The position numbers were made by a program, and so were the translations under genes. Below, piece by piece: positions 56,801 through 58,223 of a DNA stretch of 64,000 bases (positions are counted from its first letter, which is position 1; every line of letters begins with the position of its first letter). Source of the stretch: JAAYXE01 sp964391195 (lineage in GTDB: Bacteria; Chloroflexota; Anaerolineae; Anaerolineales; UBA4823). The stretch lies in contig CAYMLG010000005.1 of assembly GCA_964391195.1 (NCBI GenBank), positions 1 to 64,000 of the forward strand. Reading direction: 5' to 3'. The notes beneath the pieces are model-generated. The model was not told the origin of the DNA. It searched no databases and saw only the letters and a list, made by a program, of their open reading frames with translations.

Positions 56801-57729
56801 CGGATCAATACCAGGAGGAAGGCCAGGCCCACCGCTCCCAGGGTCAGCCGTCCATCCGCAGCAGCCTGAAGCGCCTGGCTGGTAATAGAACTCAACGGCC
56901 CGCCGGCATTGGCCTGTACCGGGGAAAAATCAGAGAAAGTAACATCAACCGTGGCTTCGATCTGCTGCGCCTCTGCCGGAGGGAACTGCACAAAGATCAG
57001 CAGCCGCTCGGGCAGGCCTGATTCGTTTACCCACAGTTCCCCGGCCCCGCTCATTTCCTTGTAAATATCAGCCAGCCCAATTTCCATCCCCGGCACGAGC
57101 TCGCCCTGCGCTCTGAGCTGAGTTTGGACCTGATCGCGCATGAATTGGGCGAATCGAGGACCATTCAAATCAAATGCATAGCGGGTCAAATGGTTTTCGG
57201 AGTTCGACTGCCCTTCGGCCATCAGTTGAATATTGTCGGCCGCGGCCAGGAAAGAGAGGAAATCATTCCCGGGGGCAAACAGGCCGGTGAAGTTGTCCAC
57301 CTCCATCCAGTCTGAATCGCCTCTGCGCGCAAACGCTCGCTGCCCGTCCACTTTCATGGAAATCCCCGACTCAAGATTAAGCAGGCTGCCACCCTCCGAC
57401 CATAGAGTCATTTCCATCTGCTCTACAGGCAGGTTGACCTGGCCCTCCATATAAATCTGCTCGTCCTGACCGGTGCGACCGATATTGCCGACAGTAGACA
57501 GCGGGCGAACACTATGGACCAGGTCCGATTTAAAGTGATAGCTGCCGGCAGCCTGAACACGTTCCCAGACCTGGCGCACGGAATCATCAGGGTCCACCCC
57601 CTGCACAGGGGCTCCTCCCCCAGCGCGGGCCAGAGACGGCAGCATTAAGACCATAATCAGGCCGAAAAGAAGGAGAATCCAGCGGAGCAAATGGAAACGG
57701 AGCGTTGGGTGTGAACAGGATGATGGCAT
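29842..57729 (-). CDS. Giant exported multidomain DUF11-repeat surface protein (9295 residues)
   Basis: One intact frame of 27.9 kb; the protein would be about 1 MDa. Order by eye (residues): signal peptide (1-36, LLRWILLLFGLIMVLML...ARA); LolA/LppX-like region (about 45-280); two helices (about 295-345); TSP3 calcium-type repeats (389-549); multi-pass membrane segment (about 1209-1366); second TSP3 cluster (1609-1739); propeller-like repeats (about 1880-2170); PA14-like domain (2534-2665); YWTD/LDLR-B-like repeats (2829-3163); a cadherin-like and several Ig-like modules (to about 4275); about 30 DUF11 units (4276-8790); two PKD domains; one more DUF11; a C-terminal beta domain; and the tail YQVHLPLVMSR. 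Three P/homoB-like and one amidotransferase-like domain are nested in DUF11 units. The start ATG has AAGGGG nearby upstream. It is likely a cell-surface or adhesion/matrix protein, but no partner or function is shown. It stands alone between a shared terminator and a 494-base spacer. Confidence 0.9.
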   Translation of the reverse strand: MPSSCSHPTLRFHLLRWILLLFGLIMVLMLPSLARAGGGAPVQGVDPDDSVRQVWERVQAAGSYHFKSDLVHSVRPLSTVGNIGRTGQDEQIYMEGQVNLPVEQMEMTLWSEGGSLLNLESGISMKVDGQRAFARRGDSDWMEVDNFTGLFAPGNDFLSFLAAADNIQLMAEGQSNSENHLTRYAFDLNGPRFAQFMRDQVQTQLRAQGELVPGMEIGLADIYKEMSGAGELWVNESGLPERLLIFVQFPPAEAQQIEATVDVTFSDFSPVQANAGGPLSSITSQALQAAADGRLTLGAVGLAFLLVLIRWGRTRKFQVAFAAAVIVSIVVGPLLQSSQVHAFYTRQLERQAEAEARQEESEMEQTLNQLREANRSHLDPAAALELIHNDQKTDMDGDGLTDVQEMLLGTPIYQPSSSGQPLTDLEMVSSILGLEPSIFQYDSGVDSDGDGLTDHEEALLGTNPSGADTDQDGIPDGYDTDSDHISDFDEVNGFTINGQIWYGDPLEADTNQDGLLDGLEWGVDRDSDGIPDLHDLDNDGDGVIDRLDISPNAAGNQVFGPNQPFSLVVDHLTPDKYSFVEIQLRPTNPDQLRYAYNVYDWPQGDFKGQMQDVDGATFYDLDPGTDPSVTDNGDIRILPMLEIKVSGIANLPTVDGPPVITLPLPDRKGKNGYGIIQNGKVHFSPAGGSFYVQYEGVSDPWFMFHYIHEGSCENVGERVAEFEVNSRGQSSGPINLHIDNLADGNHLLYAKHPSVGTEYNPDGISFCLDIPRVAKDNNRYVDTALLEQYGVMVKPQGESFLILAPLQITKDKDTGEHAAFYAKLPYQQLGETWGSAQQMRLVWMVQALVDNCKDNSPENCQYRNQQQVINTYYTDFTVTGVNVRNDFGTYMAVIYEDPEVDANLNSDDVLVPLSYGLLDTFVSGRDCDTVVDGQCQGNGELDLTVAELVTRFDRFSNDGIDDERRWNLDDILRVESFSYPFYDAGLADMVGVQNHNVLARFTQYWSPEAPITPTLMFASQQRYRSGNLDGDAGNTYWNGNQLTLDMGIQPVVEVATINWSPYEYTGTRWQNMQVDKFWNELERRHAHDLDDELASGASNEEIVAGKLLYFRMYYLTLIHGVSEIVRAGDQVISLPKVKTDKSLAETILIKSGLAVKFLINTTYKLIIEDAINPEFTWWYLGKWLKKSGIATVTDPIINTLKLKFKWLKLNIGKTLAVWALVFIVLALAITYTVTLFFPKQRWAEIVQGTIIMGVSLVIGVGMALYSMYKAISEWGAYVLISAMDAMNNTIAASVVSLVIELAVIWGAFIYQVISGSIVFGSLAFDQMLAMTIATTIVALIMFVFTFSIVGSFIVALIGAWDTVLGYLCNTIGLEDVFPSFLCIRTQELLARWISNLFYGAQPIYDFDRFDFFQVEDIDMLLEHPDKGFVDGSSMSIIVSGHTQLLQSPTGSDEDKMRMVANAKDVFNQSLFKDTEFIYRLNKKAPDASGWGYGWETRRFETQRSCLTDKFGAVEIRCWTYDVYYGENGDYASSKVTLGKGINRQLPATLYVSYSIPTASCWGVGDASKCEIKDARGRLDEGIELTIVVDVFPSTLDEFVRMNWAGSLKFPSQRDADGDGLLSAAAGGLDPDDFAWDSDGDGLSDRIEVELRQNGHPVSYTGSSGFDSDQDGLSDRMEVVLGTDPANTDTDNDGLTDYEEWHGWEFTYSQSGAYTRVTSDPLTADSDMDGMSDRLERDLHHLAPQVYTFHPRRVDVAVIGMETYIGDEDRVILPGQTVPYTISVSNHTDPLLPYNAQGSITSNVPPLLGDQQTQDFDLTPGENIFLQRNLVPSVYASSQRLLLESRASATLVPQPGVETWGWKWLERQELTAGDDVPIGSTALAQAPGWDSPYLMVLATGAPQSGNPDLIDGRIGLFDPNQPADLVYLDDGQKTKGNSTPAAACNQAGTCLVAWSEQNDDLDLTGAWLSPNGAAVNIFTLASGPGSQWHPAVATDGVNFLVGWQVDDQEVMVGWLGQSETGFSSAPVPLGGLNLQAGAGLDGRDVHISLAWTGSQWLAVWEDWAPATAADVWMARLDAGGQVVPGSVRPVAVSPGEQDQPAVAGNPDAGTALIVYRDGQQVPAHLWSADQLVSLGAVGAQGSDLGMAAPRPAYAPTHSGWVVSWIADTASRSLTRWQALDSDGALRGLSQPLGWRLAEISPAGSNLACNSTDCAFLAPGLWEESFFFDRLAFTPAELSLSGIDLEKTDVLTLDNDRPSSSITSLEPGVYLHAGSYVVIGGEASDPISFVDFVEVQLNDNPWERAAGRESWAYGLTVPAKEGRHAFTSRATDVVGHAQLFGTGTHFYSDGKPPSVTASIRDGDSISARQSITGTWSLSLTGAVQDPTLAGIYPGSGPKRVEVMVEPNGSGWQPAEILGNTWSITYTLAAYDSAAQPLLDPTGAYTITLRAADNVENETPPNAYPSITFHVDVTPPTSELENPFPGQQISAEGEPLRVFPADQVITNGTPLTGTVYETGPVHAGVASQEIRLIPADVGVAPGFWRARYYSNRDISGVPAVVRADDRLDFNWGNDSPAEGIPADGFSVEWEQDTLFRVDGYYYFTATVDTDGILLAYIDHQSIPFLDSTEELTRSLFLTTGVHHLRVVYKEESGEAQARLDAALHTSEWVEADLASSGRGVSSTTWSYQPGELEGLYQIDLTATDVAGNRNENVATWQKWRGEIDYAPPRVGMELEYMGFGPTARTSFRVWATDFNLSEEGFESPCSLENDDKYYYSSDWWDKWFRDENRLYGFYSQCTVSGHVKQVPTLKACDSHGQCSTFAGELPQPPNDRFLYWADGSAIQRLDLDSGSLDQIVTGDKLNGVAVDINSGALYWLERRAGYGSGDPPNDGVSGYRANADGSGRTFLFAEYPDEGGMEPGQIHVDTDSNQIYITGRRAIGNFLYSFTLDGRYGKNGYFRYPLGSQHGLTIDPRLGTLLLATNRGKGVFNLRSVGPYIDPSNGAAYWNYELDTVRYTVIEPSGSQNTHLRIGDPAPPQLIGEICRPWDKPLEVCDGQWEDFHNVHSLAFDPISMRVFYLTGSQLRWADYYNLEHAPNGVTHNEYGENPDWNDFSRVLLEPDPSTVGLAFQPSAVAMDIASRKLYLVDAGNRTIWRMNPDGTLLEEVRKLAEGEKLPLQLAVDVNYPPTSGEQMITTTQDTPVTFSLQGSDPNYTALRYELQALPKGGTLSGLPDEDEYLTSPPRLTYTPNPGFVGTETLFYVVYDGRGANARGSVNIRVEPAVKPDLDSLVISPSAGAVLTSRQPVEVNVAAYANHGLQRAELYANGQRVGQYNWASATVTETVWTSSWTPPAAGLYQLTSIVTDHAGNQQTEAHPVPVLVDLEAPVISIASTVLTTTHQMGGGPAVPFTGTASDAEGLSRVRVRVDGGEWQTAYLQGSNWRLVSGNGDIPDGRTFNLIAQAEDLAGRTAQTAAEVRVDFVPPAPVTMTIALDAGAGLENGQTVYAAGADLSIRWTDSQDGSGIRGYYAGWTESITPTPSALTPYPQAGEHVQAIPQGAAVYAHLGIQDNLGNLRWQTLGPVYVDAPETPDRLEPGAYESGVYTGWMGSGATQMGSNYAAHHRDKSRPVQRFYTTWDEARLALAWQGADWDVNGDLFIYLDTLPGGAQTAYDPFGGGPQITLPVENGRQMEADYLIWVQDSSQYRLLRYSGGGWIETGEPLELQTTRCGEPAGPCTLVHLPFAAIGIDSPASSGISLVALASEEGALRLWAAMPDQNPLNSALAMEAPINPEAIAAFQLTQMYRWESLGQGQRPNAGQYSQADLHVWVTAEPEGVTGSFLDSPLFHQAAPYSLRLDADLDGSPDLAGLAGDLDPLPLAPNQVVTYTVHYKNRGEGYAHSAKVDIAQFGGLSGAPSSLSLGNLAPGASGEVSFTAVVGGTPGNASAELQVAVSDAAHGPYDWILFQHDIDLDQPTGVSVDPRPDIFAPGDHLLSGQAQDPAGIARVEILVASLATGAETQFACDDHSPFDGRWSCLWDTGETAGQFSVRARATDRYGSQSDWSEAVILTVDNTAPVASLDGPSQGLVDSGYIKSGRYPISGFITDDHRASTAEICTADGCVESGASPAGEAVGTWRTTLQVTGEGDGLERWFNLSGVDAAGNRSETITYTYRIDTVPPQISVTKALDQVHLSDYWAGSADLTAEPVLNGTVTDGGEVAAVYVTVGDAEGNARRTLAALEGQNWHFTPAFQSPGLYHLTVQAEDRAGNLSETHSYSLRVDSAADLELEKRVDPLQLIAGETITYTLVVTNHGPSPANDIRLVDALSPLLTFKSAVSSQGECSYTGGQVICELGSLPLQETAQVTITARVSATAGGTIPNQAEVSAQEHDPRPENNQSTASVTSQSGADLELGIQATDQVFAGETYTATLQAANHGPVPLQNETNAFRSEDALNISSVGPADVYPSEIMVSGLSGEVTSVRVTLHDIVAYKSADLDVLLVGPGGQAVVLLSDVGGPYALFAENLTFSDDGWPIRLYPPKDGVYQPADQGDGSSLPAPAPAAPYANQLSVFNGLDPNGTWKLYVVDDTAGSPSWLDGWSLEITTRWPVSVSHTVPAGSSLVSAQGEGWTCAGQNEALSCTRSEAPLGDLPPIDLTLRAPESAGVITTTAAITAAMPDDRPENNTAQAVTEVLALADLSIQKTGLPGPFGVGDVISYTLNVFNAGPSPASQVVVTDTLPAGLAYLGFNGEGWQCEETGGQVTCELESLAKGAASSIQLETEVVVGSNTTIDNIARVSAAPHDPDLSNNTSQAATSLLPLHDLQLEMSAGAAEVPIRDPYTVVITVTNAGPDDLVGPITLEDTYPTGHTNFAAAGDGWSCQWSADRAVCTRQGLEAGAQARLELSMYAPFEPGTLVHSATVSGPPVDPDPDNNTAETSLVTLPKANLSISKHLYNQNPVPGEPLTYTLSVLNYGPSPAENVILSDTFPAEISGVTWTCQARQGASCQAESGSGDINLELDLPPFSSVTVIASGLLDSAVSSQVVNTAYLQPPAGFVELDPSNNQASVATSATIQAKVDASVSLSVWPQQVFHGDTVTYTVAVNNGGPSLGKNILLEVLFPPELRDISWTCAASGASSCPAAGAGSVSEFLTVAPGDPLTFTVTAEVDMPMGGVIDARAQITLPANMTDTFPGNNSTPSGGALVSVVKEADVSLTKAAPTAVFSGQTLTYTLTATNHGPNSLSTASALHFSPTNMSINAASGAGMASSYPSNIQISSDYGKIRSLRVTLHGLTHASPADLDVLLVGPSGQSVILMSDAGGSQPVSEVYLTFSDSAPGELTGMLESGTYRPTNFGGGDTFPSPAPAGPYGTGLSIFQGTQANGVWSLYVYDDSPYDAGSIISWSLEIESEPALQLVDTLPAGTVFQDYEGLGWLCAETGGEIACELHNLNSGSSAPLTLYVTAPITPTEALTNTAAVRAALIDRDQGDNQASAVTRIDPQTDLGLTLSVAPDPVVPGGALLYTAQIENLGPNTASLLTATLQLPAEADYISTSADGWSCDHHGGQVVCTRPSLAPGGASQIEVRAEAVDSLATLTAVAEIRSATTDFRLDNNTASVQSASEPLADLKADLELAGDPIFAGLPFTYTITVENLGPDDATRPITLTNQLPLDAQYEGVEAAGWTCSQNAGALSCTRDGLSAGMRDEIHVRMTAIDWAGEMNTTLQITGLTPDPDLSNNQVERTFEAIAHTDLVLTKTVSEDMVNSGDQFAYTLTISNIGWLDAENLTVTDTLPAQVDFIGTSASSDWTCEFINGQVICSRARLYPYQSETIQITVRAPDEATSFTNTAVVAADTVDLNPANNQASVEAHTVRYADLSVQIAAAPPKVNSMSPVTYTVSVENLGSHSAESIVLTTTLPAGIFYVDAIGEGWTCEETTGQIRCARDALAAGASQTITIHATTGMIGGVFEATAQVSSAPTTHDPDLSNNLARAPFQIQLEADLSVSKQALTDPVAGGHVFTYTIAVTNNGPNDLPATEWIFTNRQYITVTEPAPFSDVFAPPIPYPSTIHVPDLPGVIGDVAVRVNGIFQPWADDLDLMLEGPDGTPLILMSDAGSGNGYNPTQGLPEINLEFKDSGASLNNYNTTHPGTYRPADFDTHWLATEPPDTFPAPGPGEIPAGAPRSFEEAFSGKRAGGDWDFYIVNDTWFLETGEGSPYGTGSGYVSRGWELVLTQVVPVIVTDTLPAGTTYAGFEGDGWQCAEEGGIVTCWHNHVSVGPAPELQIKVRAPEVTVPTVITNSVSVGAEAIDDDLSRNSDVITTTVLPPAELSVVAATDHPYVVDEALISYTISVENATPEPISAAQVLHTIPTELTGASWTCEAAGASTCGQLSGSGDINELVDLEANGGKVVFVIRGQISSGIPNQITYSAEVNAPPTHADPYPQDNVSSFIQYVDEYADLALSVEPGAVAHKGQPFTYPLRVSNNGPLAGREVAVTTAWPVEAQYLGPVGDDWTCAPDETAREVRCTASTLAAGADLTLSLNFLIAPEAWNLTFASQVEAANPDHVGENNAVVSDFKTAPVADLAISKTASSSQSAVGETLVYTVVVTNTGPSSVPDLAITDLLPTGTTFITATLQNVDGKCQETGGTVTCEMGQELPPVLVVDHTDGMIEDTQSIIQTLVRLEIPFTITDTYLITTENLIPYPYVLWFLGTWNYLDENQETALSAYIDQGGKLFLEGQDYHYYHGQMTSFMQNYLGLEEVMDDVGDEKVAGSGSFADLGVIDFSESHLPNWSDVITPTADAEAIMINLESGQAAAVATNRTVFLGFMWETIHDVDPEAASQIIDRSLSRLGYPRRMKAGETVRLTVEVSAPPTPGTITNTAQVSSSAFDPDLLDNTAQATSDVLAPVDLSLAHTADPSAVAPGRQVTFTLEVTNQGPNPATGAHLETVYPAELLDPSWDCRAEGGAVCPTLGEPDLLLDLPVGGRLIFEVSGTIAAQASGQLTAVASISAPDGLIETKPEDNQSEVTLSLAPEADLSLDLEASAASIASGEVLTYTIAVENTGPSQVQAVISDTFPSAYTGVKWQCIASGGALCPASGADELLVTATLPPHSGLVFTVTGLTDPLSGAILENTAEVIFAGDPDITNNRDTASVVLNRTADLNLSLTAPLTVTAGGPITYTLVAANPDPSLADGVVISDTFPAGLSHLTWSCASYAGAACPPAGTGPLTATLTLPAGSSAAFTAVGWVEDTLTGELTNTAELTPPAGVNDPDPANNRSAVTTQIHSPADLSLSLTSASIFATPGEFITYTLTLVNLGPGEASGVRLTDNPPAALSQMSWTCEAAGGAVCPPESSGAFDLALGKIPNGGELTFTLTARIDPAATGVLAYSATATPADESSDPYMGNNLGSATVQLYPLADLSISKAAGSSVVQPTGLVTYTLTVENAGPSDAGSFAIRDTPMLGTTFIGASGSGWQCQPNPFDVVCRADGLVAGAQAELQLTFQVPAVPGMTLNQATIETVAFDPNQSNNLAQATVQVMALADLSLAATAQPEIVMSGGSLTYTLAVANLGPNLAQGVLVHGVLPLNFTVNKVEGQGWTCLPVGHMFACDRSSLEPGAASVITVEALTPLAAGVYTGTFEVSAQTTDPVLANNLDEVAVTVTDGADLVLSAAAEQASNSLDLTYRATITNTGPADVSGAGLAVHFPDEISEAAWALDTGAGVGTFTPLGTMPIPFDLQAGETITVVITAELAVDASAPAAAVFQVHPPANPGDPDLTDNTATVEVWPQADLALSLIPNATAATQGSWISYTLQVENRGPNRVLGAGVQTTLPGDLLSPRWQCQAGPGAACPETGFGSLSGSLDLAPGAEVTYTLYAQVAPSAAGPLFVSGRVDPPAGVLENQPLDNEAGAELPIIASADLAVSLTGSPAHPVPGGLITYTLQVYNHGPSDIAGATVTGAFPAALTHVSWVCLTSGASISPADGSGDLWAMAYLLAGGSARCTIIGEIDPAAEGDLANTATVTPPVGAADPQPANNSATWTSALAVQADLSVSLSASAAAPGGTLVYTMTVENHGPSAARGVALEDQFPAGLEALSWTCTASGGACAQANGTGDLNLEVDLDRYGQAQIIAQGVVSTTVSGWLENTFTARPPLGAVDPTPADATASLRLWVEPVADLELDLEGPSGPVLAGEALAYRLSVSNLGPSPAAGLQLTAALPAGFELDEVESGPWNCGVAGGQLDCTLASLVSSLSETVILTGTAPASGGDILLTTQVTSAVGDPALGNNSAWHTATILAQADLSLAQTATPNPVDPGQDFTMALTVTNHGPSPASGIVLTDTLPAGATLTGFVGSGWACSQLGNELLCQGGDLAAGGSSGLSLAFTAPANSGTLTNRARAAANEFDLTPPTSELDILVNAQADLSLQLTSNPTVALSGDSLSLTWRIYNSGPSLVTGAILTGSLPPDFSPLHLACLSMDGASCPPADTLTASGLASGLTLHVPRSGSLLISALGTVDSAALNDLVFSGALTLPLGVADPDPDDNTAEIVVPLEQQADIRLDLLQAPASAVPGQAITITVEASNQGPSDAPEVIISANELDRILDGVSWTCHGSAGALCPPDGTGLVSLNMPAGASAIIEFEGLVPEAATDSISPRIEAVLPAMEDPQPGNNVAQATIPLEYRSDLAVELQVSPGTVVAPNTAITYTAIVSNRGPSVAHLATFTASLPPELLNAAWSCQAPAGSSCVDSGAGTLVSGLSLGSNSTVTYTISGTVAPSAERLVTSVQVTLLAGEDEVAENNSASIEVIVAAPFEISVGPDRQATEGEAVAFQALLTGAGDTDQISYVWDFGDGTTENGGLSAEHRYADNGTYTVTLTASIPGYSHQDSLRLEVANAAPQVEAGPDVTIAVNQPLAFQGAFTDPGTADTHTVEWDFGDGVTAAGSLDVEHTYTSSGLFTATLTVVDDDGGRGQDQRSVKVIAVSDLALAWSGAHNPALRGAPLRYIAEVTNLSDTLAEDVLLSVELPSGSKFMSASLNCQANGRKLACPLGDLPAGETITMTVLAQMPNAGGFANSAAEVSSRAQEANPDDNRVSLSTTLVDVLTIIEDDFDEPPAGWTNPVTGVTPSGRTFLGRFGNETIRLRLVDLPGHSSVTLSFDLFIIQSWDGIETELPWKYQQLLPQEAFGEVSAQNGNLPIGPDEWDLTVVGGETLLHTTFANWADFRQSYPGPFPGGEYPSRTGAAEFATLGYDYYGVTEMDSVYRLTYTFPHDQDILEIDFSGMGLQELEDESWGLDNVVVTLHAGQTGYQVHLPLVMSR
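29845..29877 (-). other. C-terminal tail of the giant protein, possible sorting motif
   Basis: The last residues read YQVHLPLVMSR. Many secreted proteins of Chloroflexota, as I recall, end in a similar '(V/I)(Y/H/F)LPLV..(K/R)' tail after a beta-rich domain. There is no LPXTG motif and no C-terminal membrane helix. A sorting role is inference. Confidence 0.4.
30857..31362 (-). repeat. Two PKD domains in the giant protein
   Basis: Two consecutive PKD-type Ig-fold units lie between DUF11 units 30 and 31. Both carry the hallmark WDFGDG: YVWDFGDGTTENGG...HRYADNGTYTVTLT and VEWDFGDGVTAAGS...HTYTSSGLFTATLT. Confidence 0.88.
37205..37815 (-). other. Amidotransferase-like (DUF4350/ThuA-like) domain inserted in a DUF11 unit
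   Basis: About residues 6639-6841. It starts PPVLVVDHTDGMIEDTQSII, continues with ITTENLIPYPYVLWFLGTWN and LSAYIDQGGKLFLEGQDY, and ends FLGFMWETI...IIDRSLSRLGYP. This alternation matches class I glutamine-amidotransferase-like folds used as binding domains; the nucleophilic Cys is not visible. The DUF11 sequence resumes directly afterwards (MKAGETVRLTVEVSAPP). The segment is visibly AT-richer than its flanks. Confidence 0.6.
39070..39660 (-). other. P/homoB-like domain 3 nested in a DUF11 unit
   Basis: About residues 6024-6220. The P-domain pattern is YPSTIHVPDLPGVIGDVAVRVNG, DDLDLMLEGPDGTPLILMSDAG and WDFYIVNDTW...GWELVLT. DUF11 sequence flanks it: VTNNGPNDLPATEW before and VPVIVTDTLPAGTTY after. 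Confidence 0.7.
41530..42030 (-). other. P/homoB-like domain 2 nested in a DUF11 unit
   Basis: About residues 5234-5400. Recognisable parts are YPSNIQISSDYGKIRSLRVTLHG, ADLDVLLVGPSGQSVILMSDAGG and NGVWSLYVYDDS...SWSLEIE. DUF11 flanks are ATNHGPNSLSTASA before and LQLVDTLPAGTVF after. Confidence 0.7.
43930..44430 (-). other. P/homoB-like domain 1 nested in a DUF11 unit
   Basis: About residues 4434-4600. Recognisable parts are YPSEIMVSGLSGEVTSVRVT, ADLDVLLVGPGGQAVVLLSD and NGTWKLYVVDDTAGSPSWLD then GWSLEI. DUF11 flanks are AANHGPVPLQNETN before and VSVSHTVPAGSSL after. P domains usually follow subtilisin-type proteases; no protease is present here. Confidence 0.7.
48240..49245 (-). repeat. YWTD/LDLR class B-like repeats in the giant protein
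   Basis: About residues 2829-3163. Repeated strands of the form FLYWADGSAIQRLDLDSGSLDQIV, GVAVDINSGALYWLERR, SLAFDPISMRVFYLTGSQLRWADY and AVAMDIASRKLYLVDAGNRTIWRMNPDG suggest a six-bladed propeller. Confidence 0.7.
49735..50130 (-). other. PA14-like domain in the giant protein
   Basis: About residues 2534-2665. It begins PGFWRARYYSNRDISG, has FNWGNDSPAEGIPADGFSVEW and YYFTATVDTDGILLAYID, and closes GVHHLRVVYKEESGEAQARL. These are the strands of the PA14 carbohydrate-binding/lectin-like fold. Confidence 0.75.
52513..52905 (-). repeat. TSP3-type calcium repeat cluster 2
   Basis: About residues 1609-1739. Units DADGDGLLS, DSDGDGLSDRIE, DSDQDGLSDRMEVVLGTDP, DTDNDGLTDYEE and DSDMDGMSDRLE have the acidic spacing of calcium-binding thrombospondin type 3 loops. 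Confidence 0.85.
53632..54106 (-). other. Multi-pass membrane segment inside the giant protein
   Basis: About residues 1209-1366. Five or so hydrophobic stretches follow one another: TLAVWALVFIVLALAITYTV, TIIMGVSLVIGVGMALYSM, ASVVSLVIELAVIWGAFIY, a further one around MLAMTIATTIVALIMFVF, and SIVGSFIVALIGAW. The DNA is AT-richer here than in the DUF11 array. Confidence 0.75.
56081..56565 (-). repeat. TSP3-type calcium repeat cluster 1
   Basis: About residues 389-549. Units DMDGDGLTDVQEMLLGTP, DSDGDGLTDHEEALLGTNP, DTDQDGIPDGYD, DTNQDGLLDGLE, DRDSDGIPDLHD and DNDGDGVIDRLD fit calcium-binding type 3 repeats. Confidence 0.85.
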
Positions 57730-58223
57730 CGGATTTTCCCCTTACAGAGAGTATATTAGGTTGTGGGACGAGAGTATGAGGTAGATAAGCGCGGACAAAG
57801 CAGCTCTATTTTAAGAACTGGCCGCCGGGGGCTTTCTTATCACAAAAAAGACTTAAAAAGGCTACTTTCGTTATGATAATCGAAAAATCCTATCACCACA
57901 ATAATAAAATTACACTATTCTCCTATCATCTTTGACAGTCGAGCGAATGTATAGTTGAGGTGTGCAAGAAAATTGCCAATGCCCTCGGGCGGTTGAACCA
58001 TAGGCCGGGTGTGGAGCGAGTACTGAAATAGAATCTGGTACAATCGAAGCGGAGAAGGCCGCTTCTTGGGCGGTCGTTGGGGGATCGCCCATTGGGGGAT
58101 CTAGTATAGGGAGAGGATGACGGTGTTGCGTTGAATAATCCCACAATATCCCAAATGTATCCCACAGGTATCCCACAAAACACCACCGGTCCCACTCAGA
58201 AACGGTTGTTATTAGTTTGATCC
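57730..58223. other. Non-coding spacer between the giant gene and the hydroxyacid dehydrogenase gene
   Basis: A 494-base divergent intergenic region without a credible gene; its giant-gene half is very AT-rich (57840-57930). A weak TATACT (57755-57750, minus strand) may be a -10 for the giant gene but lacks a -35. TTGGGGGATC occurs twice, at 58077-58086 and 58092-58101. Four ATCCCA(CA) copies at 58138, 58148, 58159 and 58170 are spaced 10-11 bp apart, upstream of the dehydrogenase. Confidence 0.6.
58138..58177. repeat. Helically phased ATCCCACA direct repeats
   Basis: Copies begin at 58138, 58148 (degenerate), 58159 and 58170, with intervals of 10, 11 and 11 bp; a related TCCCAC follows at 58190. 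The array lies 47-86 bases before the D-2-hydroxyacid dehydrogenase start, as expected of stacked binding sites for one regulator. Confidence 0.55.
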
